Assembly (NCBI RefSeq): GCF_002006995.1
Contig: NZ_MRUL01000013.1
Coordinates: forward strand, 1-64,000
DNA from: Izhakiella australiensis
GTDB taxonomy: Bacteria; Pseudomonadota; Gammaproteobacteria; Enterobacterales; Enterobacteriaceae
DNA length: 64,000 bases
Reading direction: 5' to 3'
Below, one piece after another: positions 45,658-53,493 of the stretch. Position 1 is the first letter of the stretch. Each line of letters opens with the position of its first letter. Under the pieces are notes generated by a model that did no database searches, was not told where the DNA came from, and was given only the letters and a program-made list of their open reading frames with translations. A program made the position numbers and the translations under genes.

Positions 45658-46563
45658 ATGCGATTTCCAAATCAGCTGCTTTTTAATACGCTGCAGCAGA
45701 GCTACGCTAGCCGCAACACGCACATGAATAAGCTGTTCAATCAGCTTGAGCAACACAAACGAATTCTGGTGCCTTCAGACGATCCCATCGCCAGTGCCCA
45801 GGTACTTTTGCTGCGGCGCGGTATCGCTGACGCCGATCGATACCAAAGTAATATCGATAATCTTTCCAGTCATCTTTCACAGCAGGAAATACAGGTTAGC
45901 GGCAGTAATGAGCAACTGCTGGCGATCCTTAATAGCCTGCGGGAAGCCAATAACAGCGCGTTAAGTTCCGCCGACATGAATGGTTATGCGGTATCAATTC
46001 GCGCCAACATTAGCGCTCTGGTAGGAATGGCGAATTCGAGTGATGAAAATGGCAGCTATTTTTTTAGCGGCACCCTGACAGATAAAGTGCCATTGGTCAG
46101 AGGCAGCGACGGTAAATGGCTGTTTCAGGGCAATCATAATAGCGCGGCGACGCCGGTCGGCAGTAGCAACAGCGTTGAGAATAGCGTCGACCTGGTCTCA
46201 GTGCTGGGAAGCGATGTATCGGTACTGAATAATCTGGAAGATTTGCTGAGTAAAATGGACGATCCTGCGCTGAACGCCAGCAGCTACCTGAGTGATATCA
46301 GCAGCATGATTGAGCAGGTGAACGGTGCCTTTAGCGATAGCGCCTCAATACTGACGGAGCTGGGAACCCGGCAGAATATACTGACGCAGATGGATGAAGC
46401 GCATGAGGATAATCTAACGATCAATCAGACCATGGTTGATGACCTTGAAGGACTTAACTATCCGGCCGCTCAGATGGAATTGCAAAAGTATATGATGGCG
46501 ACGCAAATGTCGTTAAAAAACTTTGTCAGGATCCTTAACCTTTCACCCTTCGCGCAGGGGTAA
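45658..46563 (+). CDS. flgL: Flag-2 hook-associated protein 3 FlgL (LfgL)
   Basis: 301 residues from ATG at 45658, GGGGG 4 bases upstream. The N-terminus MRFPNQLLFNTLQQSYASRN and QLEQHKRILVPSDDPIASAQ and the C-terminus YPAAQMELQKYMMATQMSLK are typical of FlgL, the second hook-filament junction protein and flagellin relative. Confidence 0.94.
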   Translation: MRFPNQLLFNTLQQSYASRNTHMNKLFNQLEQHKRILVPSDDPIASAQVLLLRRGIADADRYQSNIDNLSSHLSQQEIQVSGSNEQLLAILNSLREANNSALSSADMNGYAVSIRANISALVGMANSSDENGSYFFSGTLTDKVPLVRGSDGKWLFQGNHNSAATPVGSSNSVENSVDLVSVLGSDVSVLNNLEDLLSKMDDPALNASSYLSDISSMIEQVNGAFSDSASILTELGTRQNILTQMDEAHEDNLTINQTMVDDLEGLNYPAAQMELQKYMMATQMSLKNFVRILNLSPFAQG

Positions 46564-46572
46564 TACAAAGCG

Positions 46573-47583
46573 ATGCAGATAGATAATCGTCATGTGTCAC
46601 CCCGGGCAGGGGCGCCGCTAAATCAGACGAAAGCGGCAGAGCAGGCCGCGAAAGTTCAAAGCATAAGCCACGAAAAACACCGTCAGGATAGTGCTTTTCC
46701 CGACTCTCCGCGGATCTCCTCGCGGCCATTGCGATATGGCACGCAGCTCAATCAGCAGTTAACGCGCGTTCAGCAGGCCGATGATTATCTCAAGGCGGTT
46801 GAGAGCAGGGTGGTTGCCATACAGCACGCCTTGAGCCAGCGTAAAACGTCGGTGGTGATTGCCGATAAGATGCGGCAATTACAAAACCTGCTCACTGAGC
46901 GTGAAATGAAGTCCGGCGGCAGCATTGACCGCCAGCTAAAGGTTAATTTTGAACAGAATCCCCGGGTAAATTTCCGACTGCCGGATGGTGACGTGTTAGT
47001 AAACAATCCGCAGCGAGAAATGCTGACTTTTTCGCTGGCGGGAAATTCGCGGGAAATCAGCGCGGTCGAGCTGCCTGCCGGCGGCACGTCGCAGCAGGTA
47101 GTGCGTTTGCTCAATCGTACCCTCGGCAAGTGGGGGATCGCTGCCGGCACCAGCAGTATGGGGGCTGTGCAATTTCAGGTTGATGAAACTAAATGGTTGC
47201 GCATCAGCCAGCAGCTCAGCATTCAGGGGGGAGGCGGTCTTTATCCCGCGGAACAGTTTTCTCCTGTTAAACCCAGACCGGAGCCGTCATTAGAGGAGCT
47301 GCTTCAGCAGCCTTTATCAGCCAAACGGATGCTACCTGTCATGAAAAAAACGCTCAGTATGCTCAGCGTTCAACGTCAGGTTTTACAGGAGTCACAGCGA
47401 AAAGTTAAGACGCGGATTGAGAGTATGGCGACGTTCAATCCGCAGCTATCAGCATTAAGTTCGGCAAAGAGGCTGGCTGGCTGGCTCAGGGATGCCGATT
47501 TTCCTGCATTGAATCAGGCGCTGCTGGCTCAGGCCAGAGTGCCGGCAGCCAGGGTTCGAAACGTATTGAGCAGGGGCGGCTAA
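46573..47583 (+). CDS. lafW: Flag-2 accessory protein LafW (putative hook-associated)
   Basis: 336 residues, no signal peptide or membrane helix. Its place directly after flgL and before lafZ is that of lafW in Flag-2 and Aeromonas lateral loci, where it is called a putative hook-associated protein. An N-terminal disordered region (1-60) precedes a helical region (about 60-125), a beta-rich centre (about 135-220) and a helical C-terminus. The function is not established; no motif identifies it further. Confidence 0.78.
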   Translation: MQIDNRHVSPRAGAPLNQTKAAEQAAKVQSISHEKHRQDSAFPDSPRISSRPLRYGTQLNQQLTRVQQADDYLKAVESRVVAIQHALSQRKTSVVIADKMRQLQNLLTEREMKSGGSIDRQLKVNFEQNPRVNFRLPDGDVLVNNPQREMLTFSLAGNSREISAVELPAGGTSQQVVRLLNRTLGKWGIAAGTSSMGAVQFQVDETKWLRISQQLSIQGGGGLYPAEQFSPVKPRPEPSLEELLQQPLSAKRMLPVMKKTLSMLSVQRQVLQESQRKVKTRIESMATFNPQLSALSSAKRLAGWLRDADFPALNQALLAQARVPAARVRNVLSRGG

Positions 47584-47620
47584 TGGATGGGACGGTCGAT
47601 GAGCGCTGCATTAGCCGCCC
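47574..47620. terminator. Inverted repeat spanning the lafW stop codon
   Basis: GGGCGGCTAAT (47574-47584) and ATTAGCCGCCC (47610-47620) are perfect 11-base arms around 25 bases. The left arm contains the lafW stop codon. It lies between the convergent lafW and lafZ and may terminate either or both; there is no T-run. Confidence 0.5.
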
Positions 47621-47672
47621 ACGGCTGCCCTGTGGAAGGGACTGGTGGAAAAGCCGGCAACCGACAGTCAGT

Positions 47673-48443
47673 TTATTTACGTATTGCGTAACACCAGTCC
47701 TGCGGCGTGAGCATACCCGCATGGCGTCTGGCGGGTGGTTCATTGGATGACAGTTGTTTAGTCAGCGCATTATCTGTTGAAGGCATGCGGCTAAGCTTTT
47801 CATGGCGGCTGTCAACCGGCGCTGGCAAAAGACGCCAGAGGTTTATGCTATCCCAGCGGTTGTGGCTCAACGCTTCAGGTTTTGCCGTTTCTGAACATAG
47901 TGACCTGATGAGTACCGTACTTAGAATGAGCACTAATGCCAACTGTACTAAAAACAGTCGGTGCCAGAGCTTGTTTGAGCGAACTTTATCGGTAGTGATG
48001 TGTGAGCCGGAAAGGGCCACTGATGGGGTTAAACTGGTCGCCTCGCGATCGTTTGTCGCGGGTCCTGGCTGCGCGTTTAGAGTGGCATCGTTCGCTAATA
48101 TTGCCTCGGTTCGGGCAGAATAATTCTGACAATAATCGGCTTCCAGCGTGTAGCCTTTTTTAGGGACCGTTCGAATAATAAGCTTTTGTTTACCGTTATC
48201 ATCCAATGCAACGCGCAGCGCATGAACCGCGTTAGGTAAACTGTTGTTTCCAATTATTCGTTTTTCCCATACCTTAGCATTTAGCTCATCGCGCGATAAT
48301 ATTTTACCGGCATTCTCTGCCAGTACTTGTAATAATTTGAACTGATATTCGCCCAGTTTCCGCTGTTCATTGCTTTCCTGATGAATGAGTGACGAGCTAT
48401 CGGTATCCAGTAACCAGCTATTAATAACGTATTGGGAGTTCAT
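47673..48443 (-). CDS. lafZ: Membrane-bound winged-helix regulator LafZ (ToxR/CadC-like)
   Basis: 256 residues. The N-terminal 105 residues form an OmpR/PhoB-type winged helix (QFKLLQVLAENAGKILSRDE, NAVHALRVALDDN, RTVPKKGYTLEADY). A linker of about 70 residues leads to a single membrane helix (about 168-185, FLVQLALVLILSTVLI) and a short periplasmic tail of about 65 residues with Cys near 188 and 251. This ToxR/CadC layout places DNA binding in the cytosol and sensing in the periplasm. The position and product type match LafZ of E. coli Flag-2. It is divergent from the flagellin gene. Confidence 0.85.
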   Translation of the reverse strand: MNSQYVINSWLLDTDSSSLIHQESNEQRKLGEYQFKLLQVLAENAGKILSRDELNAKVWEKRIIGNNSLPNAVHALRVALDDNGKQKLIIRTVPKKGYTLEADYCQNYSARTEAILANDATLNAQPGPATNDREATSLTPSVALSGSHITTDKVRSNKLWHRLFLVQLALVLILSTVLIRSLCSETAKPEALSHNRWDSINLWRLLPAPVDSRHEKLSRMPSTDNALTKQLSSNEPPARRHAGMLTPQDWCYAIRK

Positions 48444-48937
48444 CTGTTTTCATCTTCCTGATTAACGATATCCTTTCCCGGCACTTCTTTCCAGGGCGTA
48501 TAACTCCTTGACTTAACGTTCGGCTGTAATTTTTAACATACAGCGATACATCAAAATAGTTAATAATTTAAGCAAAGAGAACATGATATTTTTTCTTTAC
48601 TCACTCATGCCATGAGTAGCATGGATTTTATATTTTTTTTCTGAAAAATTCAAAGATCTCAGATTTTCCTGGTTGAGCGACCGGACTCGTTACTAAATGC
48701 CTGCTAACGGATATCCGTTGCATGTTGTCGGGCGTGGACTGACTGAGGGTAAATTAAGTTACTTTATCTGCCGATTTGTCGACCTGCAGGGTAAGGCCGT
48801 ATCCAGATAACTGTACGTCACTGCTGATTTTTTAAAAAAATGAAAAAAATCTCAGCAAAAATTTAAGAAATGATAAAGGACGGTCGTTTTTACCATTTTG
48901 TGTAAATGCACTTTTCCATTATTAAGAGAGAAACCGT
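48444..48937. promoter_or_regulatory. Divergent control region lafZ / lafA, with a sigma-28-like site
   Basis: 494 bases with no gene. TAAA at 48750-48753 and GCCGATTT at 48770-48777 resemble the sigma-28 promoter TAAA-N15-GCCGATAA with a 16-base spacer; this would give an mRNA leader of about 150 bases for lafA. The stretch 48580-48660 is AT-rich. LafZ or H-NS-type control is plausible here but only inferred. Confidence 0.45.
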
Positions 48938-49849
48938 ATGCTTTCAATTTTCACTAATTCATCGGCTATGACCTCAACTAACGCGATGAATCGCGCTAAT
49001 AATCTGTTGCAAACCGCAATGGAGCGTCTTGGTACCGGTAAGCGTATTAACTCCGCGGCAGATGATGCCGCCGGTCTACAGATCGCCACCCGCCTGCAGG
49101 GGCAGTCAAATGGTATGGCGGTTGCGCAGCAGAATATTGGTAAAGCTACCTCCATGCTGCAGACGGCAGAGGGTGCCTTTGACGAAGTTACCAATATACT
49201 TTATCGCATGAAGGATTTGGCGACTCAGGGCGCGGATGATACTAACAGCGATGACGATCGCAAATCCATTCAGTCTGAGTTTGGCGAGCTGAATAAAGAG
49301 CTCAAAAACATTATGAATAACACCTCTTATGGTTCTGAAAAGCTGCTGGCAAGCGGCGCTGCTGATGATAAAGACTCTGGAGGTGGCAAACCCTCAGGCG
49401 GTGGCGATACGCCTGCAACAGCAAATGGCGGCAAGTTGACTACAACCCTGCACTTTCAGATCGGCGCCGGTAAGGATGAAGTTCTCAATCTGGACGTCAG
49501 CAAGCAGCTTTCCTCTGTGACTGCGGCGCTCGACGGTCTGGGGGCGGAAGATGGGGTGACCACCGGCAAAAATGCCAACAATATGATTGGGCAAGTTAGC
49601 GATGCGCTGAATCAGGTTAGTGAGATTCGTTCCAGTCTTGGCGCCAACATCAACCGCCTGGGCCATACGTCAAATAACCTTGCTAACATGAAAGATAATA
49701 CCGATAACAGCCTCGGTGTTATTCGCGACACGGATTATGCTGCGGAGTCATCACAAATGACCCGCCAGCAGATGCTGGCACAAAGCAGCCAGATGATGCT
49801 GAAGCAGGCAAATAGCATGAGCGGCATGGTAATGAGCTTCCTCGGTTAA
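48938..49849 (+). CDS. lafA: Lateral flagellin LafA, intact copy
   Basis: 303 residues. The N-terminal D0/D1 region is highly conserved (SIFTNSSAMTSTNAMNRANN, ERLGTGKRINSAADDAAGLQ) and so is the C-terminal D1/D0 (SSLGANINRLGHTSNNLANM, RQQMLAQSSQMMLKQANSMS). The central variable part is short, with a Gly/Lys/Ser/Asp-rich stretch at about 138-165. AAGAGAG lies 7 bases before the ATG. Its own terminator follows, so it can be made separately from the second flagellin. Confidence 0.95.
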   Translation: MLSIFTNSSAMTSTNAMNRANNLLQTAMERLGTGKRINSAADDAAGLQIATRLQGQSNGMAVAQQNIGKATSMLQTAEGAFDEVTNILYRMKDLATQGADDTNSDDDRKSIQSEFGELNKELKNIMNNTSYGSEKLLASGAADDKDSGGGKPSGGGDTPATANGGKLTTTLHFQIGAGKDEVLNLDVSKQLSSVTAALDGLGAEDGVTTGKNANNMIGQVSDALNQVSEIRSSLGANINRLGHTSNNLANMKDNTDNSLGVIRDTDYAAESSQMTRQQMLAQSSQMMLKQANSMSGMVMSFLG

Positions 49850-49861
49850 TATGTGAAAAAT

Positions 49862-49887
49862 ACACCGCCTTAAATGGCGGTGTTTCT
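49862..49887 (+). terminator. Terminator after lafA
   Basis: ACACCGCC and GGCGGTGT form a perfect 8-base stem around TTAAAT, followed by TTCTC. It separates the first flagellin gene from the second. Confidence 0.8.
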
Positions 49888-49988
49888 CTGAATACATTCT
49901 CTTTTATAGAAAATATATTTAGCGACGGGAGTTAGAAAACTTAATCACAAAGGGTGTTTTTACCGCCTGTTAATAAAAGATGTATATC

Positions 49989-51263
49989 ATGATTTCGATT
50001 TTTACTAATACATCAGCAATGAAGTCGGCAAATGCTTTGAGCCGTGCCAATCAAGTGCTGCAGAGCGCGATGGAACGTCTGGGTACCGGCAAGCGCATTA
50101 ATTCAGCTGCGGACGATGCTGCCGGGCTACAAATCGCCACTCGCCTGCAAAGCCAGTCAAGCGGCATGGCGGTCGCGCAGCAGAATATTGGCAAAGCCAG
50201 CTCCATGCTGCAAACCGCGGAGGGCGCTTTTAACGAAATTACAAATATTCTTTATCGCATGAAGGACCTGGCGACTCAGGGCGCAGACGATACCAACAGT
50301 TCAGACGATCGTAAATCACTGCAGTCAGAATTTAATGCGCTGAATAAAGAGCTGGCTAATATCTTCAGTAATACCTCGTATGGCGAAGAAAAGTTATTCG
50401 GCGCCACGTTCAATGCGGCGGTAAATAAACCCGATTCTGCGGTGATAAATAAATCCGCCGCTGCGGAAATAAATCTCCGGCCAGCAGCTGCCCCAAAAGT
50501 GAATCCTGCGGCAGCTCATACCGGCAGCTTTACGCCGGAATATATGTCGTATTCAGCTTATGGTGGCGGTCCTGTGACAATGACCGGTCATGCTGCGGAT
50601 GGTTCGCCAGTAAGAAAGATATTTTATATGGATGATCCCGACTTCACCAGGGCGTTTACATATTTTGCTGATAATAATATGGCTCTGCTTAACGGCGATC
50701 GCATCCCTCCCTTTATATTAGAAGATGTAACGGAAAAACCAGCGGTAACAGAACCAGTAGCAACGCCTGAGGTAGAATCAGAGCCTGAGGTAGAACCTGC
50801 TGCGGCCCCTGCTTCAGTGATTAAATCCGCCGTCGATGGCAAGCTGGCGTCCGTTCTGCATTTTCAGATAGGCGCAGGAAAAGATGAAGTGATGGAGCTG
50901 GATCTCAGCGGACAGCTCAGGAACGTTAGCGGCGCGCTGGGCGACCTGTAGAGCGCCGGTCATGACTTGTCCGACGGCGCCAGCGCAAATGACATGATTG
51001 GGCGGGTTAGCCATGCGCTTGATTCGGTCGGCGCGATCCGCTCCAGCCTTGGCGCCGGTATTAACCGCCTGGGGCATACAATGAACAACCTTGCCAACAT
51101 GAAAGACAATACTGATAACAGCATTGGCGTTATTCGCGATACGGACTATGCCGTGGAATCATCGCAAATGATGCGCCAGCAAATGCTGGCGCAAAGCAGC
51201 CAGATGATGCTGAAGCAGGCTGGCAGTATGAGTAATATGATTCTGGGATTTTTAAATAATTAA
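49989..51263 (+). pseudogene. lafA2: Second lateral flagellin with in-frame amber codon (lafA2)
   Basis: The frame from ATG 49989 (alternative ATG 49980) runs to a TAG at 50949-50951, then continues in the same frame with no other lesion to 51263; read through, it would be about 424 residues. The N-terminal 125 and C-terminal 95 residues parallel LafA almost throughout, with many silent base changes between the copies. The middle (about 135-290) is an insertion absent from LafA: an Ala/Pro/Asn-rich part, a Tyr/Gly-rich part and a Glu-Pro-rich hinge (EVESEPEVEPAAAP). Without suppression the product lacks the C-terminal D1/D0 needed for polymerisation. Recent nonsense mutation, sequencing error or programmed readthrough are all possible. 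Confidence 0.85.
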
Positions 51264-51433
51264 GTTAGTCATCATCGGTTAAAACTCCGCGTCACTTAAC
51301 GTAAAACTTTTGTCGGACACTTTGTTATCTGGCGGTATTTTTGTTTCCGTCACCGGAAGATTCTTTTCCGCTTTTGTCCGCTACTCAAAGTGGGTCATCG
51401 CGCATTTGCTTGAAAGTTAAGTTTTAAAATAAT

Positions 51434-51449
51434 TGGCATCTTTTTTGCT
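51434..51449 (+). promoter_or_regulatory. Sigma-54 promoter for the fliD (lafB) operon
   Basis: TGGCATCTTTTTTGCT matches TGGCAYR-N4-TTGCT except a C for R at position 7. The -12 GC is 49 bases before the fliD start, almost the same geometry as the flgB promoter. It implies that the cap, chaperones, sigma 28 and stator genes are LafK-dependent rather than sigma-28-dependent. Confidence 0.82.
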
Positions 51450-51496
51450 TTATTTATAAAAGCGATCGCGGGAAATAGCGCAATCAGGAGAGTGAA

Positions 51497-52798
51497 ATGG
51501 ACTTAGCAATGGATCCTGCTCAGTGGGCCAAACAGTTAGCGGATAACAGTGTTTATCGTATGCAATCCCGACTGGATGCACAGCAGAAGTCAGTTCAGGA
51601 ACAGCGAAAAGCCTTAAACAGCCTGAAAAGCGCATTAAGCGGTTTTCGTAGCAGCCTGCGCAAGTTTAATACTTCTCAGGGCATTATCAAGAATAGCGCA
51701 ACGGCGAATCATGATGGCTACGTCAGCCTGAAAGCCAGCGCCAGCGCCAGCAAAGGGTTATATCAATTCAGCGTTGGCGAGACCGCAGCGGCCGAGCAGG
51801 TTTCCTATGCCGGTCTGACTGATGAAGACATAGATAACGCCAGCGGTAAACTGACGCTCGGGGTTAATGGTGAAACCTTAGACATTGCACTTGATGATGT
51901 TAGTAGCCTGGCTGACCTGCGCGATGCAATTAATAAAGACGGTGACAATCCGGGCGTTATTGCTTCGCTAATGAAGATCAACGGTAAAGTTGAACTGCTG
52001 CTGAGCAGCGAAAAAACCGGCCTTAGCAATAAATTCAGCGTCTCTGCTGCGGATGCCAATTTAAACGCGCGGTTGAGCAATGGCATTAATATTAGCTATG
52101 CGCGTGATGCGGTCATTCGCATTGGCGGTGACGGAAGCGCAGGTTCAGGGCGTGAAATAACCAGCACCAGCAATAGTTTTAAAGATCTGATCCCCGGCGT
52201 AGAAATAAATATCTTACAAAAAACGGGCGATCGGCCTCTGATAATTAATGTGGAAACCGATGAAGACGGCAGTAAACAACAGCTGCAGGAATTCGTTGAT
52301 GCTTATAACAGCCTCAAATCTGAACTGGATACACTGACTAAAAGCGGTGACGAACACGGCGGCCGCGGACCTCTGGCCGGCGATGCGGGTATTCGCGTTT
52401 TGCAACAGCAGCTTAATAGTGAGTTACGCCGCAGCTTCGGCGGTTTTTTATTAAGTGATTACGGCATTGAAGCGGATAAAAAAGGGCAGTTAGTTTTGCA
52501 TCGGGAGCGGATGGAAAAAGGGTTGAGGACTAACCCGGGCGCCTTAAATAACCTGTTCGCCGGCAGGGGTGGGCTGGTAAAAACCATGGAAAAAAGCCTC
52601 GACAGCCTGCTCAATCTCACCAGCGGATCGATTAAAACCCGAAATGAAGCACTCGATCGGCAGGACAAAATGCTGTCGCAGAAAGCCGGACAAATTTCGA
52701 CGCGTTACGAAAATGCTTACAACCGCTATCTGCGTGAGTTCACTCGTATTCAGGCGGCAATGCAGCAAATGCAGCAAACCATGACGCAGTTTTTTTAA
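51497..52798 (+). CDS. fliD: Flag-2 filament cap FliD (LafB)
   Basis: 433 residues; AGGAG upstream of ATG 51497. The N-terminus MDLAMDPAQWAKQLADNSVY with a long helix (QSRLDAQQKSVQEQRKALNS) and the C-terminal coiled coil (YENAYNRYLREFTRIQAAMQ) frame the D2-D3 head. This is the FliD layout. FliD caps the filament and folds incoming flagellin. Confidence 0.93.
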   Translation: MDLAMDPAQWAKQLADNSVYRMQSRLDAQQKSVQEQRKALNSLKSALSGFRSSLRKFNTSQGIIKNSATANHDGYVSLKASASASKGLYQFSVGETAAAEQVSYAGLTDEDIDNASGKLTLGVNGETLDIALDDVSSLADLRDAINKDGDNPGVIASLMKINGKVELLLSSEKTGLSNKFSVSAADANLNARLSNGINISYARDAVIRIGGDGSAGSGREITSTSNSFKDLIPGVEINILQKTGDRPLIINVETDEDGSKQQLQEFVDAYNSLKSELDTLTKSGDEHGGRGPLAGDAGIRVLQQQLNSELRRSFGGFLLSDYGIEADKKGQLVLHRERMEKGLRTNPGALNNLFAGRGGLVKTMEKSLDSLLNLTSGSIKTRNEALDRQDKMLSQKAGQISTRYENAYNRYLREFTRIQAAMQQMQQTMTQFF

Positions 52799-52807
52799 CA
52801 GGGAAGG

Positions 52808-53194
52808 ATGATGTACGGAAATCTGAATGAATTCGATGGCTACGGTGACGCGGATTTAGCAATACGTACCGCAGCGGCCAGTCCGCATCAGCTGGTCCTG
52901 ATGTTATTCAGCGGGTTAATGGATGAGCTGATACGGGTAAAAGGCCATATCGAGACCCGGCGCTATGAGCGAAAAGCCGACAGCATTTCTAAATGCATTG
53001 ATATTCTCAATGCGCTAACCAGTGCGCTCGATTACCAACAGGGGGGCGATCTTGCACAACAGCTGGCGGCGCTTTATGACTACTGCGTTTATCGTTTGTA
53101 TGACGCTAGCAACGAGCTATCGGTGGTAAAAATCGAAGAGGTCGAAGCAATCCTCGCTGAGATTCGTTCGGGTTGGGAAGGAATGCAGTCATGA
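52808..53194 (+). CDS. fliS: Flag-2 flagellin chaperone FliS (LafC)
   Basis: 128 residues; two adjacent ATG codons (52808, 52811), GGAAGGA upstream. IRTAAASPHQLVLMLFSGLM (about 20-39) and ALDYQQGGDLAQQLAALYDY with CVYRLYDASNEL (about 78-110) are FliS motifs. It binds flagellin C-termini before export. Confidence 0.94.
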   Translation: MMYGNLNEFDGYGDADLAIRTAAASPHQLVLMLFSGLMDELIRVKGHIETRRYERKADSISKCIDILNALTSALDYQQGGDLAQQLAALYDYCVYRLYDASNELSVVKIEEVEAILAEIRSGWEGMQS

Positions 53195-53490
53195 TGCGCG
53201 AGGAAGCTTTAATGCTGAATAATGCGCTGCATGAGGCCTGCCAGAGTGAGGACTGGCTGCAGGTTCAATCGCTGGACCGGGATATTAGCAACCTGCTACA
53301 GCGCCTGCGCTCAGCGCCGCCAGAAACTATTGATATGCAAGCGTTGCGCGTGTTACAGCAGGGCCACTACCAAGTTATTCAGCAATCTCAACGGCGACTG
53401 GAAACACTTCGCCAGACGCTGCAACGGTACCATTCTTCGCGGGAAGGCTTGCAGGCTTATGACCTGTTTTCTTCGACGCAGGGGGAATAG
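53191..53490 (+). CDS. fliT: Flag-2 export chaperone FliT (LafD)
   Basis: About 99 residues from ATG at 53191, overlapping the fliS stop by four bases; an earlier in-frame ATG at 53173 lies inside fliS. The protein is all-helical with Gln/Leu/Arg heptads. Named by position between fliS and fliK, as in lateral loci, and by this character; sequence motifs are weak. Confidence 0.78.
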   Translation: MMREEALMLNNALHEACQSEDWLQVQSLDRDISNLLQRLRSAPPETIDMQALRVLQQGHYQVIQQSQRRLETLRQTLQRYHSSREGLQAYDLFSSTQGE

Positions 53491-53493
53491 GCT

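Noticed and set aside
50967-51263. Separate small gene encoding a flagellin C-terminus
   Set aside because: It is in the same frame as the second flagellin with only one TAG between, so it is the 3' part of that gene, with no ribosome site of its own.
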